This document shows positions 43,928 to 51,862 of a stretch of DNA of 64,000 bases, in pieces. Each line of letters begins with the position of its first letter. The stretch's first letter is position 1. The DNA is taken from positions 919,336-983,335 of the forward strand of contig NZ_JAJTUT010000001.1 in assembly GCF_022399565.1 (NCBI RefSeq). Reading direction: 5' to 3'. Below the pieces are notes generated by a model, which was given only the letters and a program-made list of their open reading frames with translations, had not been told where the DNA came from and searched no databases. The DNA is from Flavobacterium algicola. GTDB lineage: Bacteria; Bacteroidota; Bacteroidia; Flavobacteriales; Flavobacteriaceae. Position numbers and translations under genes: made by a program.

Positions 43928-45469
43928 TTATTGAGCGGCAACATTCAACATCTTTTGAGTAGCAATAATTGCGGCCACCGTTTGATCTGAATCTAAGCCT
44001 CTTGTCTTAAATTCTTTGCCATCATAAATCCATGTGATAACGGTTTCACACAAAGCGTCAGAGCTACTACCTGGAGGAATCCTCACAGCATAATCAATTA
44101 ATTTGGGTAATTCTAATTTTTTGCTTTTGTAGATCTTTGCCAAAGCATTCATAAAGGCATCAAATTGACCATCACCTTGCGCATGTTCTTCAATAATTTG
44201 GCCGTCCAGTTTCAAACATAAAGTGGTTGAAGGGCGCATTCCTTTTGCATGAGACAATAAATACGATTCAAAAGTAATTTTTTCCTCGTAAGCGTGACTT
44301 CCCAAAACATCCGAAATGATATAAGGTAAATCTTCTTTGGTTACCGTTTCTTTTTTATCCCCTAATTCAATAATACGCTGGGTTACAAGTTTTAAATCTA
44401 CGTCATTAAGTTTTAAACCCAATTCTTGAAGGTTTTTCTCGATATTGGCTTTACCAGATGTTTTACCTAAAGCATATTGTCTTTTTCTTCCAAAGCGTTC
44501 TGGAAGCAGGTCATTAAAATATAAGTTTTTCTTGTTGTCACCATCAGCATGAATTCCGGCAGTTTGAGTAAATACATTATCTCCTACAATAGGCTTGTTG
44601 GCTGGAATTCTATATCCTGTAAAGGCTTCTACCAATTTACTTACCGAGTACAAAGAAGTTTCCTTTACACCCATTTCTATTTCTGGCATAAAATCGTTAA
44701 TCACCGCTACGATACTAGCAAGAGGTGCATTACCAGCACGTTCTCCCATTCCGTTTACCGTTACGTGTAATCCATGAATTCCTGCTTTGATTGCTTCCAT
44801 AACATTTGCGACACTTAAATCGTAGTCATTATGCGCATGAAAATCAAAGTGAATAGCTGGATATTTCTGAGTTATTTTCGAAATAAATTCGAAAGTATCC
44901 GAAGGAATCAAAACTCCTAGAGTATCAGGAAGCAAAATTCTTTTGACCGGTTGAGTACTAATAAAATCTAAATATTGATACACATACTCAGGCGAATGAT
45001 GCATACCATTACTCCAATCTTCGAGGTAAACATTGGTCGCTATTCCGTTTTCAGTAGCCAAAGCAATACTTTCCGCAATTTCGGCAAAATGTTGTTCAGG
45101 AGTTTTTTTGAGTTGGTGAGTTAAATGATTCAAAGAACCTTTAGTCAATAAATTTTGAACTTTGGCACCCGACTTTTTCATCCATTCGATAGAAAGTCCT
45201 TTGTCTACAAAAGTCAACACTTCGATCTTGTCTGCTATTCCTTTTTGCTCTGCCCAGGTCATAATTCCTTTGACACCTTCAAATTCACCTTCACTCACGC
45301 GAGCCGATGCAATTTCGATACGATCAACCTTTAATTCGTTTAATAACAATTGGGCAATGGTTAATTTTTCTGCAGCAGAAAAAGACACTCCTGAGGTTTG
45401 TTCCCCATCACGAAGCGTCGTATCCATTATTTCAATCTTTCTTTTTTCCATTTTTATTGTTGTTGCCAT
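43928..45469 (-). CDS. LeuA-family 2-isopropylmalate/citramalate synthase
   Basis: 513 residues. The DRE-TIM barrel begins with KIEIMDTTLRDGEQTSGVSF and carries the metal histidines in FDFHAHNDYDLS and HVTVNGMGERAGN. The linker has QTAGIHADGD, and the last 120 residues are the allosteric LeuA_dimer domain (ALCETVITWIYDGKEFKTRG). Members condense acetyl-CoA with 2-oxoisovalerate (leucine) or pyruvate (citramalate for isoleucine); this divergent clade may be either. Its place directly upstream of leuB supports the leucine pathway, but a separate canonical leuA could exist elsewhere, so no gene symbol is given. Confidence 0.85.
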   Translation of the reverse strand: MATTIKMEKRKIEIMDTTLRDGEQTSGVSFSAAEKLTIAQLLLNELKVDRIEIASARVSEGEFEGVKGIMTWAEQKGIADKIEVLTFVDKGLSIEWMKKSGAKVQNLLTKGSLNHLTHQLKKTPEQHFAEIAESIALATENGIATNVYLEDWSNGMHHSPEYVYQYLDFISTQPVKRILLPDTLGVLIPSDTFEFISKITQKYPAIHFDFHAHNDYDLSVANVMEAIKAGIHGLHVTVNGMGERAGNAPLASIVAVINDFMPEIEMGVKETSLYSVSKLVEAFTGYRIPANKPIVGDNVFTQTAGIHADGDNKKNLYFNDLLPERFGRKRQYALGKTSGKANIEKNLQELGLKLNDVDLKLVTQRIIELGDKKETVTKEDLPYIISDVLGSHAYEEKITFESYLLSHAKGMRPSTTLCLKLDGQIIEEHAQGDGQFDAFMNALAKIYKSKKLELPKLIDYAVRIPPGSSSDALCETVITWIYDGKEFKTRGLDSDQTVAAIIATQKMLNVAAQ

Positions 45470-45519
45470 TGGCTAATGCGTACTATTCGTAAACTATTTG
45501 AAAGTGAAGTGAGGAACTA

Positions 45520-46305
45520 TTAAATTTTACCTCTCACTTCATTTAGCTTCATTGTCATCGAAATCGCTTTGGTTTCGATCCAGTTATTATATTCTTCGAT
45601 TGCTTTCAATCTCAATTCATTGTCCAAGTAGCCCTCTTCGACCATTTGGCTAGAGCCTGCTACTTTTGACCAAATTCCTATTTTGACTTTATTATCTATT
45701 GCTGTATAATGCTCATCGGCATTTATATTTTCTATCGAATGAAAACCAACTTCTTTTAATAAATCGGCCAAATCTTCTGCAATTCTATTATTCATTCCAG
45801 CATCAGCCCGCCATTTCAAAAAAGTTTTATAAAACTCTTGCATGCTAACTGGGGGTAACGGATTCCAAATTAAACTAGTATGATCATAATCTAATATCGA
45901 AATTTGTCCGTTTGGTTTCAAAAGTGATTTCATTTTATTCAAAGCTTCTTTTGGACTACTCAACCACTGTAATGTTCTGGACGAAACAATTAAATCAAAT
46001 TTTAAATCGGGATTATAATCAAACAAATCTGTGTGAACTAATTCTAGATTTAAAACGTTTTGATTGTTTTCTTTTCCAATTTGAATAAATTTCTCCGTAT
46101 TATCAATTCCGATAACTTTCCCATTTACTCCTATAATATGAGCAATATCTTTAGAAATTGCCCCTATACCACAACCCACATCCAAAACCGTCAATCCGGG
46201 CTTCAAAATTTGAGATAGGTGTCTGTAATCATTCTTAAGACTTCTATCATCAAATATTTTTGCTGCCTCTTGCGCTTCTCTATGTATGTGTTTGTTTGGT
46301 TTCAT
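45520..46305 (-). CDS. Class I SAM-dependent methyltransferase
   Basis: 261 residues. The SAM-binding motif I is GLTVLDVGCGIGAISKDIA, followed by the acidic residue in IGIDNTEKF, LIVSSRTLQWL (motif II region) and LLKPNGQISILDYDH. The C-terminal half is longer than that of many small-molecule methyltransferases, and the substrate cannot be deduced. It lies between the monooxygenase-like gene and the leuA-like gene on the same strand, inside the leu cluster but with no obvious role in it. Confidence 0.88.
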   Translation of the reverse strand: MKPNKHIHREAQEAAKIFDDRSLKNDYRHLSQILKPGLTVLDVGCGIGAISKDIAHIIGVNGKVIGIDNTEKFIQIGKENNQNVLNLELVHTDLFDYNPDLKFDLIVSSRTLQWLSSPKEALNKMKSLLKPNGQISILDYDHTSLIWNPLPPVSMQEFYKTFLKWRADAGMNNRIAEDLADLLKEVGFHSIENINADEHYTAIDNKVKIGIWSKVAGSSQMVEEGYLDNELRLKAIEEYNNWIETKAISMTMKLNEVRGKI

Positions 46306-46378
46306 TTTTTTTTATCCTGTTCTTATTCTTGGTTCATTCTATCTTGATGTCAAAATTTGTGATACCAAGTTATCACAA

Positions 46379-46681
46379 TCATTTTTTATTCTCCAGAACC
46401 ATTTCATAATGCTCCACTACTGGAAATGGATCATAATAATGATGCAATAATTTTTTCCATGCTTGGTATTCGTGCGAATTCCTAAAACCTATGGTATGAT
46501 CTTCCAGTTTATCCCATTGCACCAATAATAGGTATTGATTTTTGTTCTCAATACATTTTTGCAACGAATGACTTACATACCCATTTATACTGCTAATATA
46601 TTGACTGGCAATTTTAAAATCGGCTTCAAATTCATTTTCTAAACCGTTTTTTACATGAAGTATAACTGCTTCTAAAATCAT
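46379..46681 (-). CDS. Antibiotic biosynthesis monooxygenase (ABM) domain protein
   Basis: 100 residues, a single ABM-fold domain: VILHVKNGLENEFEADFKIA, then the central KCIENKNQYLLLVQWDKLED and FRNSHEYQAWKKLLHHYY. Members are small dimeric ferredoxin-like proteins that include monooxygenases and haem-degrading enzymes; many are of unknown function. It lies between leuD and the methyltransferase gene with gaps of 120 and 73 nt. The start ATG at 46681 follows a T-rich leader. A joint role with the methyltransferase is possible but unsupported. Confidence 0.82.
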   Translation of the reverse strand: MILEAVILHVKNGLENEFEADFKIASQYISSINGYVSHSLQKCIENKNQYLLLVQWDKLEDHTIGFRNSHEYQAWKKLLHHYYDPFPVVEHYEMVLENKK

Positions 46682-46802
46682 TTTTTTGTTTTATAATAAA
46701 TCCTATACCGCTTTTATACAGTATAGGATTTTAATTTATTGCAAAAGATTTGGATTAGCAAATACATTCTGTAATTGTGATTCAGATGCCTAATCGCTTA
46801 TT

Positions 46803-47399
46803 TTAGTAAGGCAATTTGTCTGCGAAAGCAACAATTTCTTCTTTGATGTTTGATAAGTAATCAATATCATCAAAACCGTTTACCATATTGTTCTTTTTGT
46901 ATCCGTTGATATCAAAAGATTCTTTGTCTCCCGTAGCTTTCAAAGTAATCGTTTGCTCAGGCAAATTGATTTCCAATTCCGTCTTAGGATCTGCTTCGAT
47001 AGCAGCGAAGATTTTTGCAGCAAATTCAGCACTTACTTGAACTGGTAAAACACCAATATTCAAACAGTTTCCTTTGAAGATATCTGCAAAGAAAGAAGAA
47101 ACAACCGCACGGAATCCGTAATCGTACACCGCCCAAGCAGCATGCTCACGAGAGGAACCTGAACCGAAGTTTTTTCCTCCAACAAGAATTTTACCTGAGT
47201 AAGTTGAGTCATTTAATACGAAATCAGCTTTTGGAGTATCGTCTCCATTGTATCTCCAGTCTCTAAAAAGGTTATCTCCAAAACCTTCACGTTTTGTAGC
47301 TTTCAAGAAACGAGCAGGAATGATTTGATCTGTATCTACATTTTCAATAGGTAGTGGCACTGCACTACTGGTAAGGATATTAAATTTATCGTATGCCAT
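46803..47399 (-). CDS. leuD: 3-isopropylmalate dehydratase small subunit
   Basis: 198 residues from the ATG at 47399 ([20 protein letters not shown] is the family start). The open frame reaches a TTG at 47426, but those extra nine codons are translated from the repeat sequence next to the GxxExxY gene and should be ignored. Conserved blocks are [12 protein letters not shown] and [17 protein letters not shown]. With LeuC it isomerises 2- to 3-isopropylmalate. In this genome it is separated from leuC by an inserted gene and its flanking repeats. Confidence 0.96.
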   Translation of the reverse strand: MAYDKFNILTSSAVPLPIENVDTDQIIPARFLKATKREGFGDNLFRDWRYNGDDTPKADFVLNDSTYSGKILVGGKNFGSGSSREHAAWAVYDYGFRAVVSSFFADIFKGNCLNIGVLPVQVSAEFAAKIFAAIEADPKTELEINLPEQTITLKATGDKESFDINGYKKNNMVNGFDDIDYLSNIKEEIVAFADKLPY

Positions 47400-47409
47400 A
47401 TTTTTTATT

Positions 47410-47438
47410 TTACCGCAAAGACGCAAAGGCGCAATGCT
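47410..47438. repeat. Flanking repeat of the GxxExxY gene, copy A
   Basis: 29 bp, TTACCGCAAAGACGCAAAGG followed by CGCAATGCT. It is a direct repeat of copy B 13 bp away (one difference, A for G) and lies 11 bp upstream of the leuD start. Confidence 0.8.
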
Positions 47439-47451
47439 ATATTATTTTTGT

Positions 47452-47480
47452 TTACCGCAAAGGCGCAAAGGCGCAATGCT
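47452..47480. repeat. Flanking repeat of the GxxExxY gene, copy B
   Basis: 29 bp, TTACCGCAAAGGCGCAAAGG followed by CGCAATGCT, nearly identical to copy A. It lies 22 bp beyond the GxxExxY stop codon. Confidence 0.8.
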
Positions 47481-47502
47481 CATTTTTTAAAGTTTAAGAA
47501 GG

Positions 47503-47889
47503 TTAATAATTGTTTACAAATCTTCTAAAACCACTTTTTATTAAGGGAACATTAAAATTAATTAAGAATCCCATTCTTTTATCTGCCAATTTTAAATATG
47601 AAATCAGCTGTGCTTCGTGAACCGGCAAAATCGAATCAACCGATTTTAACTCTATTATTATCTCTTCTTCAACTAGAATATCGATTTTATATTCTTTTGA
47701 TAAATAAAATCCTTTGTACTGTAGAGGAATAATAACTTGACATTCTGCTGAAATATTTCTCAATTGCAATTCTCTCAAAAGACACATTTCATAAACGGAT
47801 TCTAATAAACCGGGTCCCATTATTTTATGAACCTCAAGGCTAGCTAAAAATATTTCTTTTGCTAACTCTTCGTAACGGTATTTTTCCAT
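47503..47889 (-). CDS. GxxExxY protein
   Basis: 128 residues, the usual length for this family. The name motif is G27-LL-E30-SV-Y33 (MGPGLLESVYEMCLLRE). Further on come EYKIDILVEEEIIIELKSVD, where D and the ExK pair match a PDDEXK nuclease core, and AQLISYLKLADKRMGFLINF. The biological role of these widespread proteins is not established. The gene sits between leuC and leuD, bordered by GCAAAGGCGCAAAGG-type repeats on both sides in opposite orientation, which suggests that gene plus repeats were inserted as a unit. Confidence 0.93.
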   Translation of the reverse strand: MEKYRYEELAKEIFLASLEVHKIMGPGLLESVYEMCLLRELQLRNISAECQVIIPLQYKGFYLSKEYKIDILVEEEIIIELKSVDSILPVHEAQLISYLKLADKRMGFLINFNVPLIKSGFRRFVNNY

Positions 47890-47894
47890 AATTC

Positions 47895-47923
47895 CTTGCG
47901 TCTTTGCGCCCTTGCGGTGAAAA
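47895..47923. repeat. Flanking repeat of the GxxExxY gene, copy C (inverted)
   Basis: CTTGCGTCTTTGCGCCCTTG followed by CGGTGAAA. Its reverse complement (CACCGCAAGGGCGCAAAGAC) resembles copies A and B. It lies 5 bp upstream of the GxxExxY start codon and about 4 bp past the leuC stop. Confidence 0.75.
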
Positions 47924-47926
47924 ATT

Positions 47927-49321
47927 CTACATCAACTCTCTTGGATCTGTCAATTTTCCAGTAACTGCCGCTGCTGCTGCCATGATTGGAGACGCTAACA
48001 ATGTTCTTGAACCTGGACCTTGACGACCTTCAAAGTTTCTGTTTGATGTACTTACTGCATATTTTCCAGCTGGCACTTTATCATCGTTCATTGCTAAACA
48101 AGCTGAACAACCTGGTTGACGTAGTACGAAACCTGATTCAGTTAAAATGTCTAGAATTCCTTCTTCTTTTATTTGTGCTTCTACAACGTGTGAACCTGGA
48201 ACTAACCAAGCCGTTACGTTATCTGCTTTTTTACGACCTTTTACAATTTCAGCAAAAGCTCTAAAGTCTTCGATACGTCCGTTAGTACAACTTCCTAAGA
48301 AAACGTAATCGATAGTTTTACCAATCATTACATCATCTTCGTTAAAGCCCATGTACGCTAATGATTTTTTGTAAGTCTCAGCACCACCTTCTACTTGATT
48401 AGCAGTTGGAATATGTTTTGAGATACCAATTCCCATACCTGGGTTTGTACCATAAGTAATCATTGGTTCGATGTCTTCGGCATTGATGTTTAATTCAGCA
48501 TCAAAAATTGCGTCAGCATCTGTTTTCAAAGTTTTCCAGTATTCAACTGCTTTTGTCCAAGCTTCACCTTTAGGAGCATGAAGTCTACCTTCTAAGTAAT
48601 CAAATGTTTTTTGATCTGGAGCAATCATACCACCACGAGCACCCATTTCGATAGAAAGGTTACAAACAGTCATACGTCCTTCCATGGTCATTTCTTCAAA
48701 AACATTTCCAGCGTACTCAGCAAAATAACCTGTACCTCCAGAAGTTGTTAATTGCGATATAATATAAAGTGCCACATCTTTTGGTCCCACACCTTTGCTC
48801 AAAGTACCATTTACGTTGATACGCATTTTCTTTGGCTTAGGTTGCATAATACATTGTGTAGAAAGTACCATCTCTACCTCTGAAGTACCGATTCCAAAAG
48901 CAATCGCTCCAAAAGCACCATGAGTCGAAGTATGTGAATCTCCACAAACAATCGTAGCACCAGGCAATGTAATTCCGTTTTCAGGACCTACAACGTGAAC
49001 GATTCCATTTTTTTGATGACCTAATCCCCAGTGCGAAATACCGTATTCAGCTGAGTTGTCTTCTAATGCTTGCAATTGATTAGCAGAAAGTAAGTCTTCA
49101 ACAGGTAAATGTTGATTGATAGTAGGTGTATTGTGATCTGCAGTAGCAAAAGTACGCTCTGGATATAAAACGGAAACACCTCTAGATTTTAAACCTAAGA
49201 AAGCCACAGGACTAGTAACTTCATGGATGAAATGACGGTCAATAAAAAACACATCTGGTCCATCTTCAATTTTACGCACCACGTGCGAATCCCATACTTT
49301 GTCAAATAATGTAGTACTCAT
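47927..49321 (-). CDS. leuC: 3-isopropylmalate dehydratase large subunit
   Basis: 464 residues. Aconitase-family blocks: [35 protein letters not shown] (substrate binding), [13 protein letters not shown] (first cluster cysteine) and [20 protein letters not shown] (second and third cysteines). All three 4Fe-4S ligands are present. It pairs with LeuD. It is the first gene of the leu cluster, with a good promoter about 70 nt upstream of its ATG. The GxxExxY gene and its repeats begin within a few bases of its stop. Confidence 0.97.
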   Translation of the reverse strand: MSTTLFDKVWDSHVVRKIEDGPDVFFIDRHFIHEVTSPVAFLGLKSRGVSVLYPERTFATADHNTPTINQHLPVEDLLSANQLQALEDNSAEYGISHWGLGHQKNGIVHVVGPENGITLPGATIVCGDSHTSTHGAFGAIAFGIGTSEVEMVLSTQCIMQPKPKKMRINVNGTLSKGVGPKDVALYIISQLTTSGGTGYFAEYAGNVFEEMTMEGRMTVCNLSIEMGARGGMIAPDQKTFDYLEGRLHAPKGEAWTKAVEYWKTLKTDADAIFDAELNINAEDIEPMITYGTNPGMGIGISKHIPTANQVEGGAETYKKSLAYMGFNEDDVMIGKTIDYVFLGSCTNGRIEDFRAFAEIVKGRKKADNVTAWLVPGSHVVEAQIKEEGILDILTESGFVLRQPGCSACLAMNDDKVPAGKYAVSTSNRNFEGRQGPGSRTLLASPIMAAAAAVTGKLTDPRELM

Positions 49322-49392
49322 TTTTAATATTTTTTAAGTGTAATTTTATTAACAATACCAGTTAACTAACTGTAATTGCAATAACAAGAAAA

Positions 49393-49423
49393 CAAAACTA
49401 CTAAAAAGAATTATAGGGGTCAA
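49393..49423 (-). promoter_or_regulatory. Putative promoter of the leuC cluster
   Basis: On the minus strand: TTG (49423-49421), 20 nt, TAGTTTTG (49400-49393), matching the Bacteroidota consensus. The predicted leader is about 65 nt. I saw no leader peptide with leucine codons. Confidence 0.65.
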
Positions 49424-50421
49424 TTAAGAAAACTCATTATATACGATACCCAAAACGATTTTGAAATAAAATACAACTTATATAAATGGAAATATGATTT
49501 TGAGACACTATTTTATTATTCTTTTCGAAAAAGAGTCAACCAAAAAATTTATTACGAAATTAAATTTAAAAATTTATCATATTCTTAAAAAAACACATAA
49601 ATTAAAGACATATTATAACATAATTAAACAAAATGATTGTGATAAAAACAAATTAATAACCATTCCGTCCTTACTACCATCAATATTCTAATTAATAAAT
49701 AATCGAAAAACCATGTAGAATTTTAGCCTTTTGTATATATAAATGAATCTTTTTTTACGCGTCAAATACTACGACATCCAAATAAAAGATTTTAAGTTTT
49801 TTTATAGTTCTATAAAGGCAAAAATTAAAACTTTCTTAATCTTGACAGAACTCCTAATTTTAAAATGAAAAGTAAGATGAATTCATAAATTTAGACAAGT
49901 AATTTTAGATAAATTCATAAAATCTTCCTATATAACATAAGAAAATACTATATATTTTAAAAATTCTATTGAATTAAAAATAAATTCTTTAGAGTTAAAC
50001 CATCTAGCCAAAATTGTATATCGGATAATAATAGAGTAACCTATAAGTTAATCTGATTCTCGTATTATAATAGATGCTCACATACACACCTATAATATAT
50101 AATCGTACAATACAGCCCAAAAACACTGTTACAGAAAAGGTTACAAAAGTATTTTACAACTTAATGCTTTTCATATAAGTAAATATTTTTTTTTTGAACT
50201 TTATGATTATATTGAAATAGAATTCCCTTTTTCCTATAAAATGATAAGTGCTCCGTAAATTTAATTAATGAATTTATGTTCACATTAACATTATTAGCAT
50301 CCTAGACCTCAATTTCGAACTTTGACAATAAAAAAGTTTTTTTGTTTATTTGTAACTCACTTATTCCTGATTAAGGCTCTTTAGTCCTAGCAATTTTGGT
50401 ATTGTACTATATTTTAAAAGC
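49424..50421. other. Long AT-rich gene-free region
   Basis: About 1 kb, clearly more AT-rich than its surroundings, between the divergent leuC and AraC genes. Short frames (for example 49494-49691) encode only Lys/Ile/Asn-rich random-looking sequence. No RNA gene, terminator stem or known repeat was found. The part near 50391-50398 (CAATTTTG) could be a weak -7 box for the AraC gene. Confidence 0.5.
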
Positions 50422-51498
50422 ATGAGTATTTCAAAATGGTTCCAATTTATCAAGCCTAACTTCAAGTTCTATCAGGACGGGTTTTTCGAATTCCCTTTTT
50501 TAGCAAATACTCCGGAATCATTTATAGAGTCAACAATAAAAACACCCGGAAGTAAGCATGTTATCGAAGAACAAACTGTATACCGAAATAATCCTTTTAT
50601 AAAAGGTGAGATGCGCTACAGAAAAATTGACGAAGGTTTATGGCTTACGATAACCAACTTAAATTTTAAACACGATACAGTTATAAAATCTGTGTACGCA
50701 AAAGACATTCCGAGCGAACATTACTCAATCACTTTTACCGTTTTTGAAAGTGATGTAAAATTGCAAAATGTATTTATTGATAAAATGCCTTTTCAAAATA
50801 AATTTTGGGGATTTAAAAAACCGGGCGTTGACGTTGGTGCTTGTTTTTACAAAGGATCTAAATGCCAATTTTATATTTATTATGTAAGTCCGAGTTGGAT
50901 TGAGAACAACATACCATTAGATCAATTAGACAGCAATATTCCGTTTAAAAAATTTCTAGATTCCGACAAAGGCTTTATTTCGTATCAAGATATAGTGCCT
51001 AATGCGGAAGAGTTGTCTCATGCAATCCTTCATACTTTTAAAACATTCAATACGAGTGTATTCAATAAAACTATTTTAAAAGCACAATCACTAAGCTTAC
51101 TCTCTTCGTTCTTCAAAAATGTTTTTGAAGATGACCGAAAAAATGACTACCAGGAAAAAGGTGCAGTGGATTATAAGAAGATTGCAAAATGTGAACTGAT
51201 GATTTCGACTAAATTATCTAGTCCGTTTATTGGTATTGATACTATTGCAGAAAAGCTTAATATCTCGTCCTCAAAATTAAAAACAGATTTTAAGTCTGTC
51301 TACGGTACTTCAATTCTACAATATAATATTGATAAAAAAATGGAGTTAGCGATGCAGCTTATTCTTAATACTGATATGCAAATAAAACATATTGCAAATC
51401 AAGTAGGATATGATAGTCCCAGCAAATTTAGCGCTACTTTCAAAAAAAAACATGGAAAGCTCCCCTCAGCATTTCGTTGTGATATAGCTTTTGATTAG
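50422..51498 (+). CDS. AraC family transcriptional regulator
   Basis: 358 residues. The first 250 residues form an unassigned sensory or ligand-binding part. The last 95 residues are an AraC-type DNA-binding domain with two helix-turn-helix motifs (IDTIAEKLNISSSKLKTDFK and IKHIANQVGYDSPSKFSATF) and the ending KKKHGKLPSAFR. It stands alone in AT-rich DNA upstream of two genes for secreted surface proteins. Control of these genes is possible but not shown. Confidence 0.9.
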   Translation: MSISKWFQFIKPNFKFYQDGFFEFPFLANTPESFIESTIKTPGSKHVIEEQTVYRNNPFIKGEMRYRKIDEGLWLTITNLNFKHDTVIKSVYAKDIPSEHYSITFTVFESDVKLQNVFIDKMPFQNKFWGFKKPGVDVGACFYKGSKCQFYIYYVSPSWIENNIPLDQLDSNIPFKKFLDSDKGFISYQDIVPNAEELSHAILHTFKTFNTSVFNKTILKAQSLSLLSSFFKNVFEDDRKNDYQEKGAVDYKKIAKCELMISTKLSSPFIGIDTIAEKLNISSSKLKTDFKSVYGTSILQYNIDKKMELAMQLILNTDMQIKHIANQVGYDSPSKFSATFKKKHGKLPSAFRCDIAFD

Positions 51499-51862
51499 AG
51501 TTCTTAGAACAAAATTTATCAATTTATTACGGTCAAAATCTCCATTAACCCCCAATGTTTTTACATATAAAAGTGTAAATAATCGACGATCTACCTAAAA
51601 AATCGTCGAAATGTCTTATTGGGCTATCGATTTGTCCGAATGGGCTATTCGAATTATATTTTGTACAATAGATTTGTCACTCAATTAGAGTCTATGTTCA
51701 AAAGGTCAATTATTTACTATTGATTCAATTCAAAACCATTTATTTATTATAGGTGCCCCAAAAAACATCTAATTTAATGAGAGCGGTAGAATTGGGTCGA
51801 AAATCATTTTTAACAACTCCTTTTTCATATAGAAATTATAAACCTACTTAAAATAATTAATT
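51499..51862. other. Intergenic region upstream of the LRR protein
   Basis: About 360 bp, AT-rich. A small perfect palindrome GTTCTTAGAAC overlaps the end of the AraC gene region near 51502-51512. No full promoter pair or terminator with T-tract was recognised. Confidence 0.4.

Noticed and set aside
47452..47480. CRISPR-like interpretation of the direct repeats near leuD
   Set aside because: Only two direct copies with a 13-bp gap and one inverted copy across a gene; no spacers of regular size and no cas genes.
49494..49691. 65-codon frame in the AT-rich gap
   Set aside because: Product is almost only Lys, Ile, Asn, Leu and Thr, as expected by chance in such DNA; no promoter or start context.
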